From positions 62,001 through 126,000 of the forward strand of contig NZ_JBLTWO010000003.1 of the NCBI RefSeq assembly GCF_049889055.1: a stretch of DNA of 64,000 bases, written 5' to 3'. Positions within the stretch are counted from its first letter, which is position 1. Each line of letters starts with the position of its first letter. The position numbers and the translations under genes are program-made. The notes beneath the pieces were generated by a model, which saw only the letters and a list, made by a program, of their open reading frames with translations, was not told the DNA's origin and did not search any database. Below are positions 1 to 6,684 of this stretch, one piece after another. This DNA comes from Rhizorhabdus sp049889055. Lineage in GTDB: Bacteria; Pseudomonadota; Alphaproteobacteria; Sphingomonadales; Sphingomonadaceae.

Positions 1-1
1 C

Positions 2-673
2 AAGCTCGCCAACTACAACGTCTCGGGCGCCGACTTCCTGAACGACAGCGACTCGCGCTTCGCCTGGCAGGCGATCGCCGGTGTTCGCTATCCGGTCAGC
101 ACCAATGTCGACGTCGGCGTGAAGTATCGCTACTTCCAGGTTAAGGACGTCAAGGTCATCGACCGCGTCGGCGCGACCTATGAGGGTACGTGGCGCTCGC
201 ACAGCGCGCTGCTGAGCCTCATCTACAACTTCGGCGAGCCGGCCGCACCGCCGCCCCCGCCGCCTCCGCCCCCGCCGCCCCCGCCGCCTCCGCCCCCGCC
301 GCCGCCTCCGCCGCCGCCGCCGGTGGTTGAGACCCCGGGTCCGTTCATCGTGTTCTTCGATTGGGACAAGTCGGCGATCACCGCCGAGGCAGCCTCGATC
401 CTCGACAACGCGGCGAACGCTTATGCGACGACGGGTCAGGCCCGCGTTCAGCTTGCCGGCCACGCCGACAAGTCGGGCGGCGACCAGTATAACGTCGGCC
501 TGTCCCAGCGCCGCGCGGACTCCGTCAAGGCGTACCTCGCTGGCAAGGGCGTGCCGGACTCGGCGATCGTCACCGAAGCGTTCGGCGAAAGCCGCCCGCT
601 CGTCGACACCGCCGATGGCGTTCGCGAGCCGCAGAACCGTCGCGTCGAAATCACCTTCGGCGCCGGCATGTAA
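2..673 (+). CDS. OmpA-family outer membrane protein, 5' end missing
   Basis: The reading frame is open from the first bases of the window, so the start lies upstream; 223 residues are visible. The first ~80 residues (VGVKYRYFQV, LLSLIYNFGEP) look like the last strands of an eight-stranded OmpA beta-barrel. A run of 25 prolines follows, then a C-terminal OmpA/MotB peptidoglycan-binding domain of about 110 residues with the family signatures GHADKSGG, LSQRRADSVKAYL and NRRVEI. The family anchors the outer membrane to peptidoglycan. The transcript ends at a strong terminator 40 bp downstream. The only oddity is the unusually long, pure proline linker. Confidence 0.93.
   Translation, partial: KLANYNVSGADFLNDSDSRFAWQAIAGVRYPVSTNVDVGVKYRYFQVKDVKVIDRVGATYEGTWRSHSALLSLIYNFGEPAAPPPPPPPPPPPPPPPPPPPPPPPPPVVETPGPFIVFFDWDKSAITAEAASILDNAANAYATTGQARVQLAGHADKSGGDQYNVGLSQRRADSVKAYLAGKGVPDSAIVTEAFGESRPLVDTADGVREPQNRRVEITFGAGM
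248..322 (+). repeat. 25-codon polyproline tract with 24-bp tandem repeat
   Basis: This tract encodes the 25 consecutive prolines between barrel and OmpA domain. The first 16 codons are an exact tandem duplication of a 24-bp unit (248-271 and 272-295), followed by a diverged third unit. Such repeats can change length by slippage, and long proline runs need elongation factor P for translation (known from other systems). Confidence 0.9.
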
Positions 674-680
674 GCGGCTT

Positions 681-745
681 CATCATCGATCTTTCGATGA
701 TGGACAGAATAGGGGGTCGGTCTTCGGATCGGCCCCTTTTTCTTT
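681..745 (+). terminator. Rho-independent terminator after the OmpA gene
   Basis: Two hairpins follow the stop codon. The first (681-702) is a perfect 9-bp stem, CATCATCGA/TCGATGATG. The second (713-736) pairs GGGGTCGGTC with GATCGGCCCC around a TTCG tetraloop, with G-U wobbles, and runs into TTTTTCTTT at 737-745. The second is a classic intrinsic terminator; the first probably stabilises the mRNA end. Confidence 0.9.
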
Positions 746-827
746 AGGCGCCGACGATTGTGGCGCTTGGTCGGTTTGGCCGGCTGACAGCTGAAAGTCG
801 GCCATGAGAGAGAAGAGAGATCAGATC

Positions 828-1382
828 ATGCGTAGCTTTCGCTCGTTCATTTCTATTGCTGCCGTTGCCGGCCTCGCCCTTGCGGCGTCCTCCGCGCCCG
901 CTCAGCATGCCGGACATCACGCTATGGGCCATGATATGGCGCAGGCCGGTCTGGTCGACGCGTCCGGCAAGTCGGTCGGCAAGGCCGTGCTGATGCAGCA
1001 TGGCGGCGCGATCATGGTCCAGGTGAAGGTGTCCGGCCTAACCCCCGGGGTGCACGCGGTGCACATCCACACCACCGGCACCTGCACAGCGCCCGATTTC
1101 GCCAGCGCCGGCGGGCATTGGAATCCCTCGAAGCACCAGCACGGTCGCGACAATCCGGCGGGCGCGCATATGGGCGACATGCCGAACATGACGGTTGCGG
1201 CCGATGGAACCGGCACGCTCAGCACGACGGTGGCAGGAGCGATGCTGTCGGGCGGCGACAACCCGCTTCTCGACGCGGATGGCGCGGCGATCGTGATCCA
1301 TGCTGCCGCCGACGACTATAAGACCGACCCGACCGGCAATGCCGGCGGCCGCCTCGCTTGCGGGGTTGTCGTCAAGTCGTGA
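828..1382 (+). CDS. sodC: Cu/Zn superoxide dismutase, periplasmic
   Basis: This 184-residue protein converts superoxide to hydrogen peroxide and oxygen in the periplasm. An N-terminal signal peptide (MRSFRSF then a hydrophobic core, cut after APAQ) is followed by a short His/Met-rich stretch, HAGHHAMGHDM, which could gather copper. Metal-site signatures are HAVHIHTTG, GGHWNPS, HQHG, MGDMPN, VIHAAADDY and the terminal GNAGGRLACGV. Two Met codons are possible; the one at 828 is preferred because a purine-rich AGAAGAGAGA lies just upstream. The stop overlaps the next gene by four bases (GTGA), so the two are probably co-transcribed. Confidence 0.95.
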   Translation: MRSFRSFISIAAVAGLALAASSAPAQHAGHHAMGHDMAQAGLVDASGKSVGKAVLMQHGGAIMVQVKVSGLTPGVHAVHIHTTGTCTAPDFASAGGHWNPSKHQHGRDNPAGAHMGDMPNMTVAADGTGTLSTTVAGAMLSGGDNPLLDADGAAIVIHAAADDYKTDPTGNAGGRLACGVVVKS

Positions 1383-1891
1383 CGCTGCGGAGCTGGCCCG
1401 CCCGCATCTTGCCCGCTCGAATCCTGTTCGTCTGCCTCGGCAATATCTGTCGCTCGCCGCTCGCCGAAGGCGTGATGCGGGCGGCAGCCGCCGAGGCTGG
1501 GATCCCCGTCGAGGTCGACTCGGCGGGGACCGGCAACTGGCACGTCGGCAAAGCGCCCGATCCGCGCGCGATCGCGACCGCGGCGCGCCATGACGTCGAT
1601 ATAGCCGGGCTGCGCGCGCGCCAGGTCCGGCGGGACGACTTCAGCCGCTATCATCGCCTGATCGCCCTGGATGCGAGCGTTCTCAAAGATCTTCGACGGG
1701 TTGCACCGGCTGACGGCACGGCCCGCCTCGAACTGCTGCTGGATCATGCGCCGGGCCGTTCGGGAGACGATGTCGCCGATCCCTATTTCGGCGACGATGC
1801 GGGATTCGAGATCGCCTTGTCGGATATCCGGCTGGGGGTCGATGGACTGCTCCATAGTCTCATGAAGACTAGGCCTCAGGCCAGCGGGTAG
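1379..1891 (+). CDS. Low-molecular-weight protein-tyrosine phosphatase
   Basis: This cytoplasmic phosphatase of about 170 residues carries the P-loop CLGNICRSP (C-x5-R-S), whose cysteine forms the phosphocysteine intermediate, and the general-acid loop DPYFGDD near residue 140. The family dephosphorylates tyrosine-phosphorylated proteins, often polysaccharide co-polymerases, or acts as arsenate reductase; nothing here decides between these. The chosen GTG start overlaps the sodC stop; a TTG at 1409 is an alternative because the conserved domain begins at RILFVCLG. The 3' end overlaps the convergent thpR gene by 16 bp. Confidence 0.9.
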   Translation: MTLRSWPARILPARILFVCLGNICRSPLAEGVMRAAAAEAGIPVEVDSAGTGNWHVGKAPDPRAIATAARHDVDIAGLRARQVRRDDFSRYHRLIALDASVLKDLRRVAPADGTARLELLLDHAPGRSGDDVADPYFGDDAGFEIALSDIRLGVDGLLHSLMKTRPQASG

Positions 1892-2409
1892 CGCTCCACG
1901 ACCTCATAGGTCGGTCCTTCCCTGCCGAGATGGCTTTCATACAGCAGGAAATGGTCGAAACGGGCGGTGACCGATGGCGGCGAGAGCGAGGCGATCGGCA
2001 GGGGCGGGACCGGCGCGTTGGTGCGCGAGAAGCGGGCGATGGTGATATGCGGGACGAAGGCGCGTTGATCGGGCGCGATGCCCACCCGATCGAGCGCGCG
2101 GCCGACGGCCAGATGCAGGCTCCGGACCTCCGCTTCGGGTCCGATGGCGACCCACAGGCTGTCGATCCGGCCCTTGCGATCGAAACAGCCGACTCCGCCG
2201 AGCTGCAAGTCGAGGGGCCTGTGTCGTACCGAACCGAGCGCTACCGCCACATCCTCGGCCAGCGGACGATCGACTTCGCCGATGAAGCGGAGGGTCACAT
2301 GAAGATGGTCGTCGGTCTGCCAGCGCGCGCCGGGTACCCCGCCCATTTGTGACAAAATAATGCTGCGCATCGCGGTCGACGGGCGCAACCCTACGAAAAG
2401 TCGGTGCAT
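1876..2409 (-). CDS. thpR: RNA 2',3'-cyclic 3'-phosphodiesterase (2H family)
   Basis: This 177-residue 2H phosphoesterase has the two catalytic HxTx motifs of the LigT/ThpR family, HVTL near residue 37 and HITI near residue 124. The N-terminal MHRLFVGLRP is typical of the family. It hydrolyses 2',3'-cyclic phosphodiester ends of RNA; E. coli ThpR was first described as a 2'-5' RNA ligase. The gene stands alone on this strand and overlaps the phosphatase gene tail-to-tail. Confidence 0.92.
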   Translation of the reverse strand: MHRLFVGLRPSTAMRSIILSQMGGVPGARWQTDDHLHVTLRFIGEVDRPLAEDVAVALGSVRHRPLDLQLGGVGCFDRKGRIDSLWVAIGPEAEVRSLHLAVGRALDRVGIAPDQRAFVPHITIARFSRTNAPVPPLPIASLSPPSVTARFDHFLLYESHLGREGPTYEVVERYPLA

Positions 2410-2550
2410 GACGGCCTTTCCTGCGATCAGAGACGGTAAAGCAGTGCCTGCCGTCCGATTTTACGTCGGGTTATGCTTGAAATAGACTCTCTACCTGCCG
2501 ATATTGGCGACAAGCGGCATCTCGCCGCTTCTATTGGAGAGAGTGACATC

Positions 2551-3279
2551 ATGGCAAATTGGTCTGACCCCCGAGCAACTGCCGCGCCCGCCGCGACACG
2601 GGCTGGTGTGGCCGACGCAGCCTTCGACGCAGGCCTGCGGTCCTACATGCTCTCGGTCTATAACTATATGGCGTCGGGCGTGCTGCTGACGGGTGTCGTG
2701 GCTCTGCTGTTCGCGGAGTCCGGTCTCGCCGAAGCGGTCTTCGCAACTCCGCTGCGCTGGCTGATCGTGCTTGCGCCGCTCGCCTTCGTGATGGTCCTGA
2801 GCTTCGGCATCAACAAGCTGTCGACCTTCGCCGCGCAGGCGATGTTCTGGGCCTTTGCGGGCGTGATGGGCCTGTCGATGGCTTCGCTGTTCCTCCTCTA
2901 TACGGGTTCGTCGATCGCGATCACCTTCTTCTCGACCGCGACCGCCTTCGCCGCGCTCAGCCTGTGGGGCTACACGACCAAGAAGGATCTGTCGGGCTTC
3001 GGCACCTTCCTGATCATGGGCGTGGTGGGCCTGCTGGTGGCCTCGCTGCTCAACATCTTCTTCAAGTCGCCGGCGCTCAACCTGGCGATCAGCGCCATCG
3101 GCGTGCTGCTGTTCGCGGGCCTCACCGCCTATGACACGCAGAAGATCAAGAGCATGTACTTCTACGTGGCCGGTACCGATTTCGTCGGCAAGTCGGTCGT
3201 GATGGGCGCGCTGACGCTCTACCTCGACTTCATCAACATGTTCACCTTCCTTTTGCAGTTCCTCGGCGATCGCCGTTGA
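2551..3279 (+). CDS. Bax inhibitor-1/YccA family integral membrane protein
   Basis: This protein of 242 residues has seven hydrophobic segments and the BI-1 family features: YNYMASGVLLTGVVAL in the first helix, SIAITFF midway, and GLTAYDTQKIK followed by LYLDFINMFTFLLQFLG at the C-terminus. The acidic residues in the last part match the proposed pH-sensitive calcium-leak site of bacterial BI-1. Some bacterial members bind FtsH. The start at 2551 follows GGAGAGAG; an in-frame ATG at 2473 would add 26 uncharacteristic residues. A strong terminator follows directly. Confidence 0.93.
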   Translation: MANWSDPRATAAPAATRAGVADAAFDAGLRSYMLSVYNYMASGVLLTGVVALLFAESGLAEAVFATPLRWLIVLAPLAFVMVLSFGINKLSTFAAQAMFWAFAGVMGLSMASLFLLYTGSSIAITFFSTATAFAALSLWGYTTKKDLSGFGTFLIMGVVGLLVASLLNIFFKSPALNLAISAIGVLLFAGLTAYDTQKIKSMYFYVAGTDFVGKSVVMGALTLYLDFINMFTFLLQFLGDRR

Positions 3280-3303
3280 TCCTCGGATCGAAGACGGAAA
3301 ATG

Positions 3304-3336
3304 GGGCCCGGTGGCGACACCGGGCCCTTTTTCTTT
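3304..3336 (+). terminator. Rho-independent terminator
   Basis: A perfect 10-bp stem GGGCCCGGTG/CACCGGGCCC with a GCGA loop is followed by TTTTTCTTT. It ends the BI-1 family transcript and lies upstream of the glycosyltransferase start. Confidence 0.93.
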
Positions 3337-3375
3337 CCGGTGCCTCGGCTAAGGTCGCGCGTGGCGAGGTGGACG

Positions 3376-4104
3376 ATGGATTTCCTGGGGCTGCGGTTCG
3401 ATCCGATCGATGCCGCGCGGATGCGCGCGACGCTGCACATGAGATCCGACAGCGACCGCTGCGCCTATATCGTCACCCCGAATGTCGATCACGTCGTGCG
3501 GCTCGCCCGGCTGGCCAGCAACGCGCCCGAACGGGCGGCCTATCGCGAAGCGAACTGGTGCCTGTGCGACAGCCGCGTGCTGTCGTTGCTCGCGCGAACC
3601 CAGGGCATAGACCTTCCCGTGGTGACCGGCAGCGACCTGACCGCCGACCTGCTTTCCGGGATCATCTCGCCCGGTGACAGGCTTTGCGTGATCGGGGGCA
3701 TGGCGGGGGATGCGGCTGGGTTGTCGGCGCTGTGTCCCGGCGTCGACGTCGTCCAGCACATCCCTCCGATGGGACTGCGCGAAGATGCCGGCGCACGGCA
3801 GCAGGCAGCAGACTTCGCCATCGCCGCCGGGGCGCGCTTCACGCTTGTCGCCGTGGGCTCGCCGCAACAGGAACTGATAGCCGCTGCGATTGCCCGCCAT
3901 CCCGGGGCAAGGGGGACCCTGCTCTGCGTGGGGGCGTCGCTCGATTTTCTGCTCGGCCGTGAGCGCCGCGCACCGCGCTGGATGCGCAGCCTCGCGCTGG
4001 AGTGGCTGCACCGCCTTTGTGTCAGCCCCCGGCGCATGTGGCGCCGCTATCTCCTGATCGGGCCAAAGGTCCTGCTGCTGCTTTGGCGAACCCGTCGAGG
4101 TTAA
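3376..4104 (+). CDS. WecG/TagA/CpsF family glycosyltransferase
   Basis: This 242-residue enzyme belongs to the family that transfers N-acetylmannosaminuronate or a related sugar to a lipid-linked intermediate in surface polysaccharide or teichoic acid synthesis. Visible signatures are YIVTPNVDHVV near the N-terminus, VTGSDLTADL, VAVGSPQQE and GASLDFLLGRERRAPRWM, ending in a basic membrane-associating helix (SPRRMWRRYLLIGPKVLLLL). Translation from ATG 3376, preceded by GAGGTGG, avoids reading through the upstream terminator. No other polysaccharide genes are adjacent on this strand, so the sugar cannot be named. Confidence 0.9.
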   Translation: MDFLGLRFDPIDAARMRATLHMRSDSDRCAYIVTPNVDHVVRLARLASNAPERAAYREANWCLCDSRVLSLLARTQGIDLPVVTGSDLTADLLSGIISPGDRLCVIGGMAGDAAGLSALCPGVDVVQHIPPMGLREDAGARQQAADFAIAAGARFTLVAVGSPQQELIAAAIARHPGARGTLLCVGASLDFLLGRERRAPRWMRSLALEWLHRLCVSPRRMWRRYLLIGPKVLLLLWRTRRG

Positions 4105-4120
4105 TCGGCCCGGTCCAGGA

Positions 4121-5017
4121 TTATCTTCTCACGGATTGCAGCCGCTCTTGAAAGAAGGCGATCGTCCGGTCCCAGGACAGCTGCGCGGCGGCGGCGTCGA
4201 AGCGCGCGGCAGACGTGTCGTTGTGGAACGCATGCTGCGTGCCGGGATAGTCGTAGCGCTGCACCGAGGCCCCTGCAGCCTGTAGCGCCGATACCCAGGG
4301 GGCGGCCCCGGCATTCACGCGGTCATCGGTCCCGGCATAATGGAGCAGCAGCGCCGCCTTGACCTTGGCTGCCTCGGACGGCGGGGGCGGGGGGCCGTAA
4401 TAGGCGCAGGCGGCGGACAGCGCCGGGCCGGCCGCGACCGCCAGCCGGTTGGCCATAGCGCCGCCCCAGCAAAAGCCCACAACGCCGACCTTCCCGTTCA
4501 GCAGCGGGTGCGCCGCCAGCCAGTCGATCGTCGCTACGCCATCGGCCGTCGCCTTTGCCAGGTCGAGCGCTCCGATCATCGCGCGCGCCTTGTCCTCATC
4601 CTGTGGCGTGCCCCCCTCGGGGGCGAGGAAGTCGACCGCCAGACCGACGAACCCGGCCACCGCCAGACGCCGCGCGACGTCCTTGGTGTAGGGCTGGAGC
4701 CCGCGATTCTCGTGGACCACGAGGACCGCTGCCGGCTTCTTCGCGTGCTTCTTCGGGATCGCCATATAGCCGAACAGCTGGCGACCCTCGGCGCCTTTCC
4801 AGTTGACCATCCGGGCGGTCAGCCTTTTGTCGTCCTCGGCGACGATCGCGGCAGCGGCTGGGTCGGCCGCAATCGCCCCGACCAGCATCTGTGCGGCCGC
4901 CGCGCTGCCGGCGAGGCGGGTCATGTCGGCCATGAAGGCGCGGCGGTCCTGGCTGCCGTGGGTGAAGCGGTCGTACAGGGCGATCGCCCGGGCGCGCAGA
5001 TCGTCATCCTCGGTCAT
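4121..5017 (-). CDS. Dienelactone hydrolase family protein
   Basis: This 298-residue alpha/beta hydrolase shows the Cys-Asp-His arrangement of dienelactone hydrolase: nucleophile in GFCWGG, acid in AGTDDRVN, histidine in GTQHAFHND. HENRGLQPY matches the family's conserved glutamate segment. An N-terminal ~60-residue helical extension precedes the domain. Family members open dienelactones in chloroaromatic breakdown, but many chromosomal paralogues have unknown substrates. The start at 5017 follows GGAGACAG; the frame stays open upstream over the lipoprotein gene, but only as a GC-rich shadow. Confidence 0.92.
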   Translation of the reverse strand: MTEDDDLRARAIALYDRFTHGSQDRRAFMADMTRLAGSAAAAQMLVGAIAADPAAAAIVAEDDKRLTARMVNWKGAEGRQLFGYMAIPKKHAKKPAAVLVVHENRGLQPYTKDVARRLAVAGFVGLAVDFLAPEGGTPQDEDKARAMIGALDLAKATADGVATIDWLAAHPLLNGKVGVVGFCWGGAMANRLAVAAGPALSAACAYYGPPPPPSEAAKVKAALLLHYAGTDDRVNAGAAPWVSALQAAGASVQRYDYPGTQHAFHNDTSAARFDAAAAQLSWDRTIAFFQERLQSVRR

Positions 5018-5030
5018 GGCGGACTGTCTC

Positions 5031-5384
5031 CTATTGCGGCGTCGGCGCCGGTCCTGGCGTAACGAGCGGTTGTGCGGCGGGTTGCGGCGCAGCCGTCGCT
5101 GGAGCGGCGGTCTCGCTGGCGGCAGCTGTCTCGGCAGGGGCCGGCGCACGCGGAGGCGGGGCCTTGACCACCCCGCCGCCGTCGCGCGGCATCCCGCGCG
5201 CGTCACCGGTCGCGGCGTCGATCGCGCTGATCTGGTCGGAACGATCCTGCGGCAGCACATCGTCCTCGATGCTCGTCGCGATCTGCGAGGCGTCGCCATC
5301 CGCAGCCGGCTGGCTTGGCGGCTCCTTCGATGGCCCGCAGCCGGCGAGCAGCAGGGCGGTCAGCAAGGGCAGGGCAGGACGCAT
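5031..5384 (-). CDS. Small lipoprotein with Ala/Pro-rich tail
   Basis: This predicted lipoprotein of 117 residues has a signal sequence MRPALPLLTALLLAGC with a lipobox (LAGC) at residues 13-16. The mature part has an acidic middle (SIEDDVLPQDRSDQ) and an Ala/Pro/Thr-rich tail of about 45 residues with no recognised domain. It starts 4 nt after the epimerase stop and ends 13 nt before the hydrolase start, so the three genes look like one transcript. I do not recognise a function. Confidence 0.75.
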   Translation of the reverse strand: MRPALPLLTALLLAGCGPSKEPPSQPAADGDASQIATSIEDDVLPQDRSDQISAIDAATGDARGMPRDGGGVVKAPPPRAPAPAETAAASETAAPATAAPQPAAQPLVTPGPAPTPQ

Positions 5385-5388
5385 GATG

Positions 5389-6387
5389 TCAGATCCCATG
5401 ATAGTCGCGGAACCACGCGACGAAACGGGGCACGCCCTGCTCGATGCTGGTGGTCGGGGCGAAGCCGAGATCGCGCTCGATCGCGCCGATGTCGGCAAAG
5501 GTTTCGCGCACATCGCCGGGCTGCATCGGCTTGTCCTCGCGGATCGCCTCGCGCCCGCAGGCCTGCTCGATCAGGTCGATCAGCCGGCCCAGTTCCTCCG
5601 AGCGGTGATTGCCGATATTGTAGAGGGCATGGGGCGATCGACTGCCGCCGGCTTTCTCCAGTGCGTCGTCGAGCGGCGGGCGGTCGAGCGCCGCGACCAC
5701 GCCGCTGACGATATCGTCGATATAGGTGAAGTCGCGCCGCATGTCCCCGCCGTTGAACACCGATATCGGGCGGCCGCGCAAGATCGCATCGGTAAAAAGC
5801 CACAGCGCCATGTCGGGCCGCCCCCACGGCCCATAAACGGTGAAGAAGCGCAGCCCGGTCAGCTTTATGCGATAGAGATGGGCATAGCTCTCGCTCATCA
5901 GCTCGTCGGCCTTCTTGGTCGCGGCATAGAGCGACACCGGCTGATCGGCGCGATCCTCGACGCGGAAGGGCAGACTGTCATTGCCGCCATAGACCGAGGA
6001 CGAGGACGCATAGACCATATGCGCGACCTGCCGTTGCCGGGCGAGTTCGAGCAGGTTGAGATGCCCGACCAGGTTGCTGCGCGCATAGGCGCGCGGATTG
6101 TCGATCGAATGGCGCACGCCCGCCTGTGCGCCGAGATGCAGAATGCGGTCGAAACCGACATCGGCGATCGCGCTGTCGAGCGCTGTGTCGTCGGCGAAAT
6201 CGCAGTGGAGGAAGCGGAAGCGCTCGCCGGCCGCCGCCTCGATCCGCGCGAGCCGGTCGCGCTTGAGCCGGACCGGGTAATAAGCGTTGAGATCGTCGAT
6301 CCCCACGACCCGCTCGCCCTGCTCGATCAGGCGCAGCGCGCAGTGCATGCCGATGAAACCGGCCACGCCGGTGATGAGGATCGTCAT
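5389..6387 (-). CDS. NAD-dependent sugar epimerase, UDP-glucuronate 4-epimerase type
   Basis: This 332-residue extended short-chain dehydrogenase shows the NAD motif TGVAGFIGMH at residues 6-15, the catalytic YAATKKADE (Tyr-x3-Lys) and RFFTVYGPWGRPDMA, a hallmark of the LspL/CapI group that interconverts UDP-glucuronate and UDP-galacturonate for surface polysaccharides. The substrate is inferred from that signature only. It probably leads a three-gene transcript with the lipoprotein and dienelactone hydrolase. A possible -10 element TATAAG lies at 6459-6464 on the other strand, more likely serving the tRNA. Confidence 0.93.
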   Translation of the reverse strand: MTILITGVAGFIGMHCALRLIEQGERVVGIDDLNAYYPVRLKRDRLARIEAAAGERFRFLHCDFADDTALDSAIADVGFDRILHLGAQAGVRHSIDNPRAYARSNLVGHLNLLELARQRQVAHMVYASSSSVYGGNDSLPFRVEDRADQPVSLYAATKKADELMSESYAHLYRIKLTGLRFFTVYGPWGRPDMALWLFTDAILRGRPISVFNGGDMRRDFTYIDDIVSGVVAALDRPPLDDALEKAGGSRSPHALYNIGNHRSEELGRLIDLIEQACGREAIREDKPMQPGDVRETFADIGAIERDLGFAPTTSIEQGVPRFVAWFRDYHGI

Positions 6388-6484
6388 GCCTCCGGTCTAG
6401 CCTCAAGCAGAGCGCAGGAAAACCGATCTTCTGCTCTTCCCATTGCCGCGCCGATGAATATAAGGGCGCCTCGCCAAGCGATGC

Positions 6485-6559
6485 TGGGGCGTCGCCAAGT
6501 GGTAAGGCAACGGTTTTTGGTACCGTCATTCGGAGGTTCGAATCCTCCCGCCCCAGCCA
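6485..6559 (+). tRNA. tRNA-Gln (anticodon TTG)
   Basis: The cloverleaf is complete. Acceptor stem TGGGGCG (6485-6491) pairs with CGCCCCA (6549-6555), the anticodon stem ACGGT/ACCGT encloses loop TTTTGGT giving anticodon TTG, and the T-arm contains GGTTCGAATCC. The encoded discriminator G and CCA end lie at 6556-6559. Confidence 0.97.
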
Positions 6560-6632
6560 GTTTTCGATCAGGCCGAAAGCAACCGGCCTTCCTGTCTATA
6601 CTGCCAGGGCAGGCCTCGCTCCTGCCGGCGTG

Positions 6633-6671
6633 GTGCCGGTCATCCTTCGCGCACTGCGGATGATCCGGCAC
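6633..6671. other. Intergenic hairpin between tRNA-Gln and the convergent GH3 gene
   Basis: GTGCCGGTCATCC (6633-6645) pairs with GGATGATCCGGCAC (6658-6671) with one bulged A. No T-run follows on the + strand, so a role as convergent transcription boundary is only a guess. Confidence 0.4.
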
Positions 6672-6684
6672 CCTTCGCGGATAT

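Noticed and set aside
248..322. CRISPR-like or mobile repeat
   Set aside because: It is a coding polyproline repeat without spacers. No array of regularly spaced repeats with unique spacers occurs anywhere in the window.
223..408. A poly-glycine minus-strand frame opposite the polyproline tract
   Set aside because: It is the simple complement of the CCG repeats, with no ribosome site or conserved flanks.
3304..4104. Glycosyltransferase start at 3301
   Set aside because: The added residues would be translated from the upstream terminator hairpin and T-run; ATG 3376 with GAGGTGG fits the family's usual N-terminus.
5035..5299. N-terminal extension of the dienelactone hydrolase by about 94 Arg-rich residues
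   Set aside because: The stretch is a shadow of the lipoprotein gene in another frame. The ATG at 5017 has a good ribosome site and the family domain starts after it.
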